Assembly (NCBI RefSeq): GCF_028748185.1
Contig: NZ_CP118164.1
Span: 4,737,814-4,801,813, forward strand
Reading direction: 5' to 3'
Origin: Bremerella sp. P1
GTDB lineage: Bacteria > Planctomycetota > Planctomycetia > Pirellulales > Pirellulaceae
Length of the DNA: 64,000 nt
This document shows positions 26,991 to 35,712 of this stretch, piece after piece. The notes below the pieces were generated by a model that saw only the letters and a program-made list of their open reading frames with translations, did not search any database and was not told where the DNA came from. The stretch's first letter is position 1; every line of letters begins with the position of its first letter. The position numbers and the translations under genes were made by a program.

Positions 26991-27638
26991 ATGAGTCAGC
27001 CCCAAGCTCTCGTCCAATGGACGATCGCCGAACTCCTTCTCGTGCTGGTTACCGGAACCGTAGTGCTCGGTTCGATGTGGGCTCCCCAGATATTTCTGTG
27101 GCTCGTACTGATGGGCGTGATGCTGTTCCTCTTTTCGCTGCTGGCGATTTCACGTGTTGGTCGCGGTTCGTGGCAAGCCTTTGCAACCGGATTCTGCTGC
27201 TTTGCGATCGGCTACTTCGCCGCATTGTTACTCGTCGAAAACAATAGCTTCAGCCTGTTGCAGGAAGTTCGCCAATTGCCCACCACAAACTGGATGTATC
27301 ACTGGCAACCGGCCCTCACGCAGACCAAGTACATGAAAGATGGAGAGGCAATCCCTGCCTCACTCGATCCCACGATGGATATGTATGGAAACGTCGTCGA
27401 CTCTGAGGGTAACTCGTTGGGTTCGACGATGATCGGAGGTGGTGGCTTTATCGGGGGCGGCGGTCCCAATGTTGTGATTCAAGCCATCCAAGTCGAGCGT
27501 ACTCCCAGCCATGAGGCATACTTCACGCTAGGCCATGTCTTTTGGGCTCTTCTGTTGGGGTACCTCGGCGGCAAATTTGCCGTCGGCTTTCAACGATTTC
27601 AAAACAACCAAGAAACCAAGCCGGCACCCGTGGAGTAG
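26991..27638 (+). CDS. Membrane protein of unknown function
   Basis: A 215-residue protein with three hydrophobic helices in the first 75 residues (ELLLVLVTGTVVLGSMW, IFLWLVLMGVMLFLFSLL, ATGFCCFAIGYFAALLLV). A long polar loop follows (about 80-180) with a Gly-rich patch (MIGGGGFIGGGGPNV), then one last helix (YFTLGHVFWALLLGYLGG). I recognise no family. The first ATG follows GAAGGTCTGGG. It sits 18 bp after the glgX terminator, with no room for a promoter in between, and is followed by the glycosidase gene at 27688. Confidence 0.7.
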   Translation: MSQPQALVQWTIAELLLVLVTGTVVLGSMWAPQIFLWLVLMGVMLFLFSLLAISRVGRGSWQAFATGFCCFAIGYFAALLLVENNSFSLLQEVRQLPTTNWMYHWQPALTQTKYMKDGEAIPASLDPTMDMYGNVVDSEGNSLGSTMIGGGGFIGGGGPNVVIQAIQVERTPSHEAYFTLGHVFWALLLGYLGGKFAVGFQRFQNNQETKPAPVE

Positions 27639-27687
27639 AATGAAAGGATCCTTCACCTCTTCCCTACCCACCATCGTGGAGACTGCC

Positions 27688-28788
27688 ATGAAAGTCTCGC
27701 TTGCACTTCTCTTCGCGTTGATCATTTCTCCAATCGCTGCTCTCGCCCAACAGCCACTGCCCAAGATCATTCTCTCGGAAGACGGTAAAGACTTTCGGCA
27801 GCAAGGGACGGATGCTCCGTTCTATGTGTGGGGCGTCAACTACGACCATGATGGCGACGGCAAGCTGATCGAAGACTACTGGCACGACGACTGGGCGGTG
27901 ATTGAGGAAGACTTTGACGAGATCAAATCACTCGGGGCGAACGCGGTGCGGGTTCACTTGCAACTGCCCAAGTTCATGAAGACGGCCAGTGAGCCCAACG
28001 AGGAGAACCTCAAGAAGCTTGCCGATCTGGTGAAGCTGGCCGAAGCGAAGAAGCTTTATCTGAACCTGACCGGGCTGGGGTGTTACCACAAGCAGGATGT
28101 GCCTGCGTGGTATGACGAAATGAAGGAGGCCGAACGCTGGGAGGTTCAGGCCAACTTCTGGAAGGCAGTTGCGAAGGTCGGCAAGGATAGTCCGGCCGTA
28201 TTCTGCTACGACCTGATGAACGAACCGGTGCTTGGTGGCGGAGCGAATGCCGATCAGTGGCTGGTTGGTGAGCCGCTGGGAGGCAAATACTTCGTACAGC
28301 GGATCACGACCGATGCCGCTGGCCGAGACAACAAAGAGATCGCCGCGGCCTGGGTAAAAAAGCTGACCGATGCGATTCGTGAAGTCGACCAGCAGACTCT
28401 CATCACCGTTGGCGTCATTCCATGGGCCCATGTGTGGCCCAATGCCAAGCCTCTCTTCTACAGCGAAGAAGTGGGCGAGCCGCTCGATTTCGCCAGTGTG
28501 CACTTTTACCCCGAGAAGGAAAAGATCGATAAAGCCATTGCCGCGCTCAAGGTCTACGATGTGGGCAAGCCACTGGTGATCGAAGAGTTCTTTCCTTTGA
28601 AATGCTCTTTGGAAGAAGCCCACGAGTTTCTGACCGAGGCCCGCCCCATTACCGATGGCGTCACGAGTTTCTACTGGGGAACGACGCGCAAGGAGTACGA
28701 AGAAGCTGGCACGATGCAGGGAGCAATTCTGGCACGCTGGCTGGAACGTTTTGAGGCGATGTCTAAGGGCAATGCCTCGAAAGAATAG
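27688..28788 (+). CDS. Exported GH5-like glycosidase
   Basis: A 366-residue exported enzyme: signal peptide 1-20 (MKVSLALLFALIISPIAALA), then a (beta/alpha)8 barrel of clan GH-A. FYVWGVNYDHDGDG opens the barrel; GANAVRVHLQL, VFCYDLMNEPV (E179, acid/base) and PLVIEEFFPLK (E299 or E300, nucleophile) are the family marks. It probably hydrolyses beta-1,4-linked glucan, mannan or a related polymer. ATG 27688 was chosen because the signal peptide starts there; a longer ORF runs into the preceding gene in another frame. The gene is 49 bp downstream of the membrane protein gene and likely in the same transcript. Confidence 0.82.
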   Translation: MKVSLALLFALIISPIAALAQQPLPKIILSEDGKDFRQQGTDAPFYVWGVNYDHDGDGKLIEDYWHDDWAVIEEDFDEIKSLGANAVRVHLQLPKFMKTASEPNEENLKKLADLVKLAEAKKLYLNLTGLGCYHKQDVPAWYDEMKEAERWEVQANFWKAVAKVGKDSPAVFCYDLMNEPVLGGGANADQWLVGEPLGGKYFVQRITTDAAGRDNKEIAAAWVKKLTDAIREVDQQTLITVGVIPWAHVWPNAKPLFYSEEVGEPLDFASVHFYPEKEKIDKAIAALKVYDVGKPLVIEEFFPLKCSLEEAHEFLTEARPITDGVTSFYWGTTRKEYEEAGTMQGAILARWLERFEAMSKGNASKE

Positions 28789-28832
28789 GCAACTGTCTTA
28801 CAGCTCCAGCACGATTGTCCACCAAGAAATAG

Positions 28833-28866
28833 CCAAGGGACCACAATATAATCTGCGGTCCCTTGG
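28833..28866. terminator. Bidirectional terminator between convergent genes
   Basis: CCAAGGGACC (28833-28842) pairs perfectly with GGTCCCTTGG (28857-28866). It lies between the convergent glycosidase (ends 28788) and dienelactone hydrolase (ends 28875) genes and could serve both. Confidence 0.75.
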
Positions 28867-28874
28867 TAATCGGT

Positions 28875-29654
28875 CTATTTTAATTCGCTTTTGAGAAGTT
28901 CCAGCAGCATCGCCCACGACTTCTCGTCGGCCTCCTTGTTGTACTGCATGCCTGGGTTGCCGTGCTTGCCGGAGTCTTCCACGGTGAAACTATGCACGGC
29001 TCCTGGGAAAGCAACGAAGTTGAGATCGACTTCTGCGTCCTTCAACTTCCCTTGAAACGCGTCGATCGATTCCTTGGAAACAAAGCCATCATCGGCACCA
29101 TGGCATACGAGGACCTTGGCTTTGATCGCTTTGGCTTGTTCTTCGGTCGGTGTCGGCAAAGCCGCATGGAAGGTCGCGATCGCGTCGACATCGGCACCGG
29201 TGTAGCCTAGTTGCAGTGCGGTCGATCCACCGAAACAGTACCCGATCGCGGCGATCTTTTCCGGATCGCACTGGGGTTGTTTCTTCAGGACGTCGAGCGC
29301 TGCAACAGCCCGTTTTTGCCACTGGTCGACGTTGGCTCGAACCTTGCCCGCCATTTGGCCGGCGTCTTTGGGGTGATCGACGAACTGGCCATCGCCGTAC
29401 ATGTCCGCCGCGAAGGCAACGTAACCGAGTTCGGCCAGCATCTTCGTGCGCTTCTTGGCGTAGTCATTCAGCCCCCACCATTCATGAAAGACAAGCACCG
29501 CAGGACGCGGGCCTTCGATCGAGTCGTCGTAGGCTAAGAATCCATCAAACGTCTTGTCGCCGACTTGGTATTTGATGACTTTGGTTTTAACTTCCGCAGT
29601 TGCGATGGAAGTCGTCAAAGCCAGGATCGCGAGAGACAAAGCGATACAGCGCAT
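28875..29654 (-). CDS. Exported dienelactone hydrolase family protein
   Basis: A 259-residue alpha/beta hydrolase. Signal peptide 1-20 (MRCIALSLAILALTTSIATA). Dienelactone hydrolase features: VLVFHEWWGLNDYAKKRTKMLAELGYVAFAADMYG near the start, nucleophile C140 in GYCFGGS, an aspartate in HGADDGF (D188/189) and H221 in GAVHSF. The cysteine nucleophile places it with DLH rather than serine esterases. Exported members are frequent in planctomycetes; the natural substrate, possibly an ester of a plant or algal polymer, is unknown. Convergent with the glycosidase gene and monocistronic. Confidence 0.88.
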   Translation of the reverse strand: MRCIALSLAILALTTSIATAEVKTKVIKYQVGDKTFDGFLAYDDSIEGPRPAVLVFHEWWGLNDYAKKRTKMLAELGYVAFAADMYGDGQFVDHPKDAGQMAGKVRANVDQWQKRAVAALDVLKKQPQCDPEKIAAIGYCFGGSTALQLGYTGADVDAIATFHAALPTPTEEQAKAIKAKVLVCHGADDGFVSKESIDAFQGKLKDAEVDLNFVAFPGAVHSFTVEDSGKHGNPGMQYNKEADEKSWAMLLELLKSELK

Positions 29655-29884
29655 GGTGTTTCTCCACAGGTTGGAAAGGGTAAAGCGGACCGCGATCCCT
29701 GCGGCAATAAAACAAGCTGCCTTTGGTTATATCAAATTCGCTAGGGCCCTTCTGTACCCGGTGTGAGCTAGGCGGAAGCACGCAGCAGCTTATGCAAACC
29801 CAAGCAGCCTTGGTGTGGGGTGGGTGCGGCATGATCACCGATTTTGCGTGGTTCCCCGCTCCGCGGTTTGGAAGCAACACATTG

Positions 29885-30742
29885 TTATCCGGCACGTCGG
29901 CCAAAGGTCGGGATCCAGCAGGAAACATGACGACAGTATTCCAAGTACGATTCCCCGAATCGCCTGGTCATGTCACGTTCTTCAATCGGTCGCACGACCA
30001 GTTGCCAGACTAGCACGCCTAAACCCACGTAGATCAGTAGCGGAACCGATTGAAAAATAATGGCGACTGCCAGGCCCTGTCCGATGCCTGAGATGGCCAT
30101 GGGGTTGCGGACATAGTGGTAGGGGCCCGAGACAACCAGGTTGTTGGTTTGATCCAGGGGAAGTGGCGTGCCGGCACCATCTCGAACCATGAAGTAGGCA
30201 CTGGTGAGTCCAAGCAAGCTAAAGCCGCCAAACAGCAACCCGCCGACCAGCAGCCATATCCCTGGGGTCGGAAGAATGAAAGATCCAAACGCATCGAGAA
30301 TCACGTAGGGAACGATCACCAAGGCCATCGTCCAAATGCAAACAGTCTGGATGAGCGTTTTGATAGCATTCCACGCCATGCTGGTGGAGGAAGCACGAAA
30401 CGCCAAATCGCTGAAGCAGAGAAACGCATTATAGGTGAGCCCCACCAGCATCAGGCCGGTTGGCAAATAGCCACTGGCCGTCAGCACCGTGGCGTTGACG
30501 CAGTAGAGCGACGCGTACGCAAAAGCACCCAAGATCACCAGTTCGATGGCCGAATTCTGCTTGTAGGCACGAGCGGTCGATAAAGCCGCAATCAAGATGA
30601 CATCCGGAGCGAAGAATGCCCAGAACGCGGTCGACGGGATTTCGTCGAATTGAAACGCTGCAAAGAAGGCTTCATTCGAAGCGAGCCCAACCCACCACGC
30701 GCTGATCAAAGCAGCTTGAAGTAAGTAGGCTGTTTCTTTCAT
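29885..30742 (-). CDS. Isoprenylcysteine carboxyl methyltransferase-like membrane protein
   Basis: A 285-residue protein with about seven hydrophobic helices. The C-terminal part carries the PEMT/ICMT methyltransferase signature: NLVVSGPYHYVRNPMAISGIGQGLA (cofactor-binding motif) and EERDMTRRFGESYLEYCRHVSCWIP (the Glu-rich second motif). Such enzymes methylate lipids or small molecules using S-adenosylmethionine at the membrane; the substrate here is unknown. Transcribed alone. About 70 bp upstream of 30742 a loose A/T-rich promoter-like stretch is seen; nothing more. Confidence 0.8.
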   Translation of the reverse strand: MKETAYLLQAALISAWWVGLASNEAFFAAFQFDEIPSTAFWAFFAPDVILIAALSTARAYKQNSAIELVILGAFAYASLYCVNATVLTASGYLPTGLMLVGLTYNAFLCFSDLAFRASSTSMAWNAIKTLIQTVCIWTMALVIVPYVILDAFGSFILPTPGIWLLVGGLLFGGFSLLGLTSAYFMVRDGAGTPLPLDQTNNLVVSGPYHYVRNPMAISGIGQGLAVAIIFQSVPLLIYVGLGVLVWQLVVRPIEERDMTRRFGESYLEYCRHVSCWIPTFGRRAG

Positions 30743-30956
30743 GTATGAGTCTCAATGGCGAAAAACGTTGAGCATGGACGGGGCGGCGGTAATTGCTCTG
30801 ATTCATGATCGGCCCGCTTGCCAGATTCGCTGCAGCGCGTGGTTAGACCGCATCTGATCTTTGCGGCCAAGTTGCTCCAACGCGGGAAGTTTCAAGTTGT
30901 CCCGTCCGGTCCTACCTTGCATTTCACGGTTCTGTCTTCTGGTTGCAGCTGCCCAA

Positions 30957-31415
30957 TTATTGGTCAGAAACCGACCATTCTACGACATCGGTCAGCTCTT
31001 GCCCGCGAGTGTAAGCGTCAATAAGTCGTTGGATCGTTTCTTCGTCTGCCCCATCGAATCGCCTAGGCGATTCTTCGCCGAGCTTTTTCCAAAAAGCGAT
31101 GACGCGAACATGGTCTACGTTCATCTCGTGTTGAAAACTCAGATACGACTCGCCCGAATCAAGGCCGACGGGAGCAACGAGCAAAGCGGTTCTCGTCTTA
31201 CCGCTCGTCCAATCGATCGCGCTGACCACTTTTCGAACTTCCTCGGCATTTGCTGACGTTCGAGTAGCAGAGCCATCGTAGGTATCCTTGGCCCGATCAT
31301 ATGTGGCCGTGTCGATCGAGAATTCTGTCGCTTTTGAGCGTTCACTCGTTTGGGAATCCACACAGCCGACAAGCAGCAGTCCCAGTACCAGCAAGAAGGG
31401 TTTGATCGTATTCAT
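30957..31415 (-). CDS. Small lipoprotein of unknown function
   Basis: A 152-residue lipoprotein with signal peptide and lipobox LLLVGC (cysteine near residue 18). The rest is hydrophilic, with no family I recognise, and contains WTSGKTRTALLVAPVGLDSGES and helix-rich segments. ATG 31415 was chosen because the signal begins there; a longer frame to 31511 has no such signal. Downstream, toward 30742, there are about 210 bp with no gene. Confidence 0.6.
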   Translation of the reverse strand: MNTIKPFLLVLGLLLVGCVDSQTSERSKATEFSIDTATYDRAKDTYDGSATRTSANAEEVRKVVSAIDWTSGKTRTALLVAPVGLDSGESYLSFQHEMNVDHVRVIAFWKKLGEESPRRFDGADEETIQRLIDAYTRGQELTDVVEWSVSDQ

Positions 31416-31673
31416 CGACAGAGTTCCTCTGTATGAGCCCGGCTCACACAGAAACATTTCGCGGGATCCACTCGATAATTCGCACTGAGGGACATTTTTG
31501 AAAATGGACACCGAATGCCCATGTGTGATGGTGCAAAGATGATGGCATCTTACTCAACCGATGAACGACCAGCAAATTCACAACATATTCTCCGGAAGAT
31601 AAGCGGAGATCGTTTCAATGCGCCGCTCTCATAGAGGTCGACCAAAGACTCTCAGACGGAGAACGATAGCATC
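31416..31673. other. Intergenic region between the lipoprotein and aspS genes
   Basis: No gene with support. It should carry the lipoprotein promoter; the aspS terminator (31674-31711) ends it. I see no repeat or RNA here. Confidence 0.3.
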
Positions 31674-31711
31674 AAAAAACTCACCGCCGAAACGATGTTC
31701 AGCGGTGAGTT
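31674..31711 (-). terminator. Terminator of aspS
   Basis: AACTCACCGC (31678-31687) pairs perfectly with GCGGTGAGTT (31702-31711), 14-nt loop. On the minus strand the stem is followed by T6. It is 35 bp past the aspS stop. Confidence 0.9.
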
Positions 31712-31745
31712 CCAATTGATACTCAAGATGGCAGACTGTAGCGAA

Positions 31746-33530
31746 TTACTTCTTTACTTCGTCCAGTCGCAGGACTTTGATCGCCAGTTCCTCGAGCTGT
31801 TTGCGATCGACCGTGCTTGGGGCTTCGGTCATCAAGTCGGCGGCACGCTGCGTCTTGGGGAACGCGATGCAGTCGCGGATGTTGTCCAGGTAGCCAAACA
31901 GCATCACCCAGCGGTCGATACCGAGGGCAATACCACCGTGCGGCGGAGCACCGTACTGGAGTGCATCGAGCAGGAAGCCGAACCGTTCTTTGGCGTCTTC
32001 TTCCGTCATGCCCAAGAGGCCGAACACCTTCTGCTGCGTGGCGTTGTCGTGGATACGAATCGTGCCACCGCCCGCTTCGCTACCGTTGATCACCAGGTCG
32101 TAGGCCAGGGCCCGACACTTGCCAGGATCGCTGTCGAGAAGTTCGACGTCTTGCGGCCGTGGCGCGGTGAACGGATGGTGCATGGCAACCCAGCGGCTCT
32201 CTTCTTCGTCGTAGTCGAACATGGGGAATTCGACCACCCAGCTGTAGTGCATCGCTTCGGGATCGTAGAGCTTCAGCTCCGCACCCAGCTTCTTACGCAG
32301 ACCGTAAAGGGCCTTACAGGTTACCTCGAACTTGTCGGCAACGATCAGGATCAAGTCGCCAGCCTCGGCGGCGAAGCGTTCTTTGAACTTGGCCAACAGT
32401 TCTGGAGCGAAATTCTTCGCGATCGGCGAGTTGAGGGTTCCGTCCGCTTCGACCTTGAACCAGGCCAGGCCCTTGGCACCGAAGTCGTCTTGAACCATCG
32501 AGGTCATGTCGTCGATCAGGCGGCGCGAGTACTTATCGGCAGCACCCTTGGCACAGATCCCGCGAACTCGGTTGCCGGCATCGGCCACGGCTTTGAACAC
32601 GCGGAACTCCGCTTCGGCAGCCAGGTCGGTGGCATCGACGATTTCCAAATCGAATCGCAAGTCTGGAGCGTCGTGACCGAAGCGTTCCATGGCTTCGTCG
32701 TAGGTCATCCGTGGCAGGGGACCTTGAACATCCGCGCCGTGGACTTCCTTGGCAACCTTGGTGACCAGGCCATCGATGATGCCGATCACGTCGTCCATTT
32801 CACAGAAGGCCATCTCGAGGTCCAACTGCGTGAACTCAGGCTGACGGTCGGCGCGAAGGTCTTCGTCGCGGAAGCAGCGGGCAACCTGTACGTAGCGGTC
32901 ATAACCGGCCATCATCAGGATCTGCTTGTACAGCTGCGGCGACTGCGGCAGAGCATAGAATTCACCATGATGGACGCGGCTGGGGACCAGGTAATCGCGA
33001 GCCCCTTCCGGCGTGCTGCGGCCGAGAATCGGTGTCTCGACATCGATGAATTCGTGCTCCTCGAAGTAGTCACGCATCAGCTTGATAATCTTGCTTCGCA
33101 GCAGCATCGTGTTTTGCATCTGCTGGCGGCGAAGGTCCAGATATCGATGCTTCAGACGCAGGTCTTCGCCTGGCATGTCTTGCTGACCGGGAAAGAAGGG
33201 CGGCGTCTTGCACTTGTTCAGGACGACTAGCTTCTCGACTTTGATTTCAATTTCGCCGGTGATCAGCTTGGGGTTGACGGTCCCATCGGGGCGCGGATCG
33301 ACCTTCCCGATGATCTGAATTACGTCTTCATTGCGTAGACTTCGCGAGAGCTTCTGCGTTTCCTCGCCGCTATCGCTGCTGAAAACCACCTGAGTCTTGC
33401 CGTATCGGTCGCGAAGATCGACAAACAGCCCGCCGCCATGGTCGCGGTACGAATCAACCCACCCAGCCAGGGTAACGGTTTGGCCGACGTCGGATTTTCG
33501 TAATTCGCCGCAAGTGTGTGTGCGATACAA
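31746..33530 (-). CDS. aspS: Aspartyl-tRNA synthetase
   Basis: A 594-residue class II synthetase. The N-terminal OB-fold tRNA-binding domain ([27 protein letters not shown]), RYLDLRR (motif 1 region), [21 protein letters not shown] (motif 2) and [13 protein letters not shown] (motif 3) are all present. An inserted domain at about residues 285-420 is the bacterial GAD-type insertion. Length is normal for the bacterial enzyme. The presence of the bacterial insertion does not say whether it also charges tRNA-Asn; that depends on gatCAB, which is not in the window. ATG 33530, with the conserved THTCGELR at the start. Confidence 0.97.
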   Translation of the reverse strand: MYRTHTCGELRKSDVGQTVTLAGWVDSYRDHGGGLFVDLRDRYGKTQVVFSSDSGEETQKLSRSLRNEDVIQIIGKVDPRPDGTVNPKLITGEIEIKVEKLVVLNKCKTPPFFPGQQDMPGEDLRLKHRYLDLRRQQMQNTMLLRSKIIKLMRDYFEEHEFIDVETPILGRSTPEGARDYLVPSRVHHGEFYALPQSPQLYKQILMMAGYDRYVQVARCFRDEDLRADRQPEFTQLDLEMAFCEMDDVIGIIDGLVTKVAKEVHGADVQGPLPRMTYDEAMERFGHDAPDLRFDLEIVDATDLAAEAEFRVFKAVADAGNRVRGICAKGAADKYSRRLIDDMTSMVQDDFGAKGLAWFKVEADGTLNSPIAKNFAPELLAKFKERFAAEAGDLILIVADKFEVTCKALYGLRKKLGAELKLYDPEAMHYSWVVEFPMFDYDEEESRWVAMHHPFTAPRPQDVELLDSDPGKCRALAYDLVINGSEAGGGTIRIHDNATQQKVFGLLGMTEEDAKERFGFLLDALQYGAPPHGGIALGIDRWVMLFGYLDNIRDCIAFPKTQRAADLMTEAPSTVDRKQLEELAIKVLRLDEVKK

Positions 33531-33646
33531 GGTTCTGTTCCTCGCAGGTGATCAGGACAGCGTCGATATGACAGGGGGAAATCGAGTATTTTAGACCGAC
33601 AAGGCCTGAATGCCTAGATTGGGCTTTCCAAGCGGAATTTGGGTAA

Positions 33647-33825
33647 GGAAGAGGGAGTTAGCTACAGAGGCCACAGAGATCACAGTGAAATTGGAGGTTG
33701 CTTCCAGGGATCGCACGGACAGGAGAAGGGCGTTGCCCGCAGGACTGTTTTCTCGAAATACCAGTGTTATTGATGGTTCATTCCCCTTCGGTGCTCTCTG
33801 TGTCCTCTGTGGCTAAATCCTTTCC
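33647..33825. repeat. Inverted-repeat element with ACAGAGG arms
   Basis: About 180 bp flanked by imperfect inverted repeats. The left arm (33658-33683) reads TTAGCTACAGAGGCCACAGA and the right arm (about 33791-33816, reverse complement) TTAGCCACAGAGGACACAGA; the arms match over 26 bp with 3 mismatches. The 'acagagg-acacagag' arms are of a type seen as interspersed repeats in many environmental genomes. Between them is a short ORF (33610-33816) that crosses both arms and is not convincing. No transposase is encoded. It fills the region between aspS and the HD gene. Confidence 0.5.
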
Positions 33826-33890
33826 GAATTGACCTTATCGATCATAACGACCGCTTCCCTCATCTTGCTGCATCAGGTATACCGGCGCTC

Positions 33891-35234
33891 ATGAGTGAAC
33901 TCCTTGAAATTCCGGAAGTGGTCGGGCTGCAGTCTCGATCCGATGTGATTCGCATCCCTCCTGACTTGGACGTCCCGTTGACCGGTCGGGTTCGGCATCT
34001 GGTCGATACGGCCGAATTTCGCCGGTTGGTCCACATCAGCCAACTGGGACTGGTGTCACTCGTATTCCCGGCGGCTCATCACAGTCGGTTCGAGCATAGT
34101 CTGGGCGTTTACCGGACGATGCTGCTTTATCTGCAGCGGCTGGCCCACGTGCCGGAGTTCGCGGCGGTGATCGAAACCAAGGATGCCGAGTTAATGATCG
34201 TGGCGGCTCTGCTGCACGATCTGGGACATTGGCCCTTCTGTCATCCGATCGAAGACATGCGATTGGGCGGCGTACCGGAGCATGAACTTTTCGCTAATAG
34301 CTTTATGCTGGAAGGAGAAGTCGCCGATTGTTTGCGTGATGATTGGGGCATCAACCCGCGCGATGTCGTCAGCTTCCTGTCCGAGAAGGGCCGTACCAGC
34401 AAGATGAAGCTGATGCAAAGCGTCATCTCGGGTCCGATTGATGTCGACAAGCTCGATTACCTGCAGCGTGACAGTCTGCATGCCGGCGTCCCTTACGGCC
34501 GCAACTTTGACCAGCAGCGCCTGATCGCCAGTCTGTGCGTGAACGAGGCAGGGGATAAGCTCGCCCTGACGAACAAGGGACGCACAGCCGCCGAGATGAT
34601 GGTCTTTGCCCGGTACGTCATGTTCAGCGAAGTCTATTGGCACCATGCCGTGCGAAGTGCGACGGCCATGCTACAGCGTGCCTTTTTCATGCTGCGTCCG
34701 CAGTTGGAACTCGACTCGCTGTTCCGCCTGGCAGAACGAACGATGGTCGACACCATGCTCGAAGCGGCCAGCAATGGTCCTGCTCGCGATTTGCTGGATG
34801 GCCTATTCGGTCCTTCCCGTAGACTCTACAAGCGACTATTCGAGTACTCGCACTTCGATCATCCGGAGCTGTTTCATCAGATTGCTCGACGTCCTTATGA
34901 TTGGTTGGTCGAGTTGAGCGACCAGTTCGCGACGGCCCTTTCGCGGCACCTGTCACGTCGCGTGGCACCGCATGAAATCTTAATCGATGCTCCTCCGGTC
35001 AAGTTGGAAGTGCAATTCAATATCGATGTCCTCGACCAGAAGTCAGGCAAGTATCGTGCGCTGGGAGATGTGTCGCCGATGGTCGAGACGCTCGCTAAGA
35101 AGCAGTTCGACGACTTCGTGAAGAAAGTGCGAATCTTTATTCATCCGCGCCTTGAGGACTCGATCGGGAGTGACCCGGCGATCGAATCCTTGTTTATCGA
35201 TACGGTCCGGAGCATGTTTCCGGAAACGGGCTAA
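33891..35234 (+). CDS. HD-domain phosphohydrolase, SAMHD1/dGTPase-like
   Basis: A 447-residue cytoplasmic protein. The HD motif is clear: RFEHSLGVY (H69), LLHDLGHWPFCHPIED (H109, D110) and, later, IDVDKLDYLQRD, which carries the last metal ligand and is the SAMHD1-type motif. It is in the right order and spacing for a dNTP triphosphohydrolase or related nucleotide hydrolase that lowers dNTP pools, sometimes as an antiviral defence; sequence alone cannot show the substrate. The C-terminal half is helical. Monocistronic, and convergent with the lipoprotein gene at 35244 (9 bp between their stops). Confidence 0.85.
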   Translation: MSELLEIPEVVGLQSRSDVIRIPPDLDVPLTGRVRHLVDTAEFRRLVHISQLGLVSLVFPAAHHSRFEHSLGVYRTMLLYLQRLAHVPEFAAVIETKDAELMIVAALLHDLGHWPFCHPIEDMRLGGVPEHELFANSFMLEGEVADCLRDDWGINPRDVVSFLSEKGRTSKMKLMQSVISGPIDVDKLDYLQRDSLHAGVPYGRNFDQQRLIASLCVNEAGDKLALTNKGRTAAEMMVFARYVMFSEVYWHHAVRSATAMLQRAFFMLRPQLELDSLFRLAERTMVDTMLEAASNGPARDLLDGLFGPSRRLYKRLFEYSHFDHPELFHQIARRPYDWLVELSDQFATALSRHLSRRVAPHEILIDAPPVKLEVQFNIDVLDQKSGKYRALGDVSPMVETLAKKQFDDFVKKVRIFIHPRLEDSIGSDPAIESLFIDTVRSMFPETG

Positions 35235-35245
35235 ACGCCCAGTTT
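35224..35245. terminator. Hairpin spanning two convergent stop codons
   Basis: AAACGGGC (35224-35231) pairs with GCCC-A-GTTT (35237-35245) with a bulged A. The HD gene stop (35232-35234) sits in the loop and the lipoprotein gene stop (35244-35246) at the stem base. Its position suits a shared terminator, though the stem is short. Confidence 0.5.
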
Positions 35246-35660
35246 ATTTCGACTTGAGATCGAAGTTGTGCTCGAGTGAAGAGCTAGTTACCTCGATCTT
35301 GAGTTCCGTGTCTTTGTTGAAATTCTTCGGAATAGCTTCTGCGGTGACTTCCTCGGTGGGGCTGTCGGCCGTGCCGTAGGTCTTCTTTTGACCGACAACT
35401 TTCGGCGAATTGATTTTGACCGCTTTGCTGCCTGGCGTGGTCATCACCGAGTACTCGCCGTTCTCGATCGAACCCCCTTCAACGCCTCCTTTGCCATCGG
35501 TGGCCTCGAGCGTGATCTTCCCTTTGCTGACGGGTTGGCCATCGAGCGTTACTTTGCCAGTCACTTCGACCATGCCAGAACGTCCCGATCCGCATCCGAA
35601 GCTGAGCAGCAATAGGAGTGACAGCCCGATGGTCCCGGCTACTAGTTGTGGTGTCCTCAT
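35244..35660 (-). CDS. Small lipoprotein with transthyretin-like (carboxypeptidase regulatory) domain
   Basis: A 138-residue protein: signal peptide with lipobox LLLSFGC (cysteine near residue 23), then EVTGKVTLDGQPVSKGKITLEATDG, the start of a seven-stranded transthyretin-like sandwich common in planctomycete surface lipoproteins. The Gly-rich loop (GGVEGGSIENGEYSV) matches. It sits 52 bp downstream of a DUF1559 gene on the same strand, and the same arrangement occurs twice more in the window, so the two products probably act together. ATG 35660 was chosen; another ATG four codons upstream is adjacent to AGG and less likely. Confidence 0.75.
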   Translation of the reverse strand: MRTPQLVAGTIGLSLLLLLSFGCGSGRSGMVEVTGKVTLDGQPVSKGKITLEATDGKGGVEGGSIENGEYSVMTTPGSKAVKINSPKVVGQKKTYGTADSPTEEVTAEAIPKNFNKDTELKIEVTSSSLEHNFDLKSK

Positions 35661-35712
35661 GGTGCGATTCATCCTGAGCGAGGTAAGCATTCGACTTGCG
35701 TCATACGGCAGA

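Noticed and set aside
31695-33230. 511-codon plus-strand ORF opposite aspS
   Set aside because: It is antisense to a certain aspS gene; the protein has no family motif and the frame stays open because of aspS codon bias.
33610-33816. Short ORF inside the inverted-repeat element
   Set aside because: It runs across both arms of the repeat, so its codons follow the repeat sequence and not a protein.
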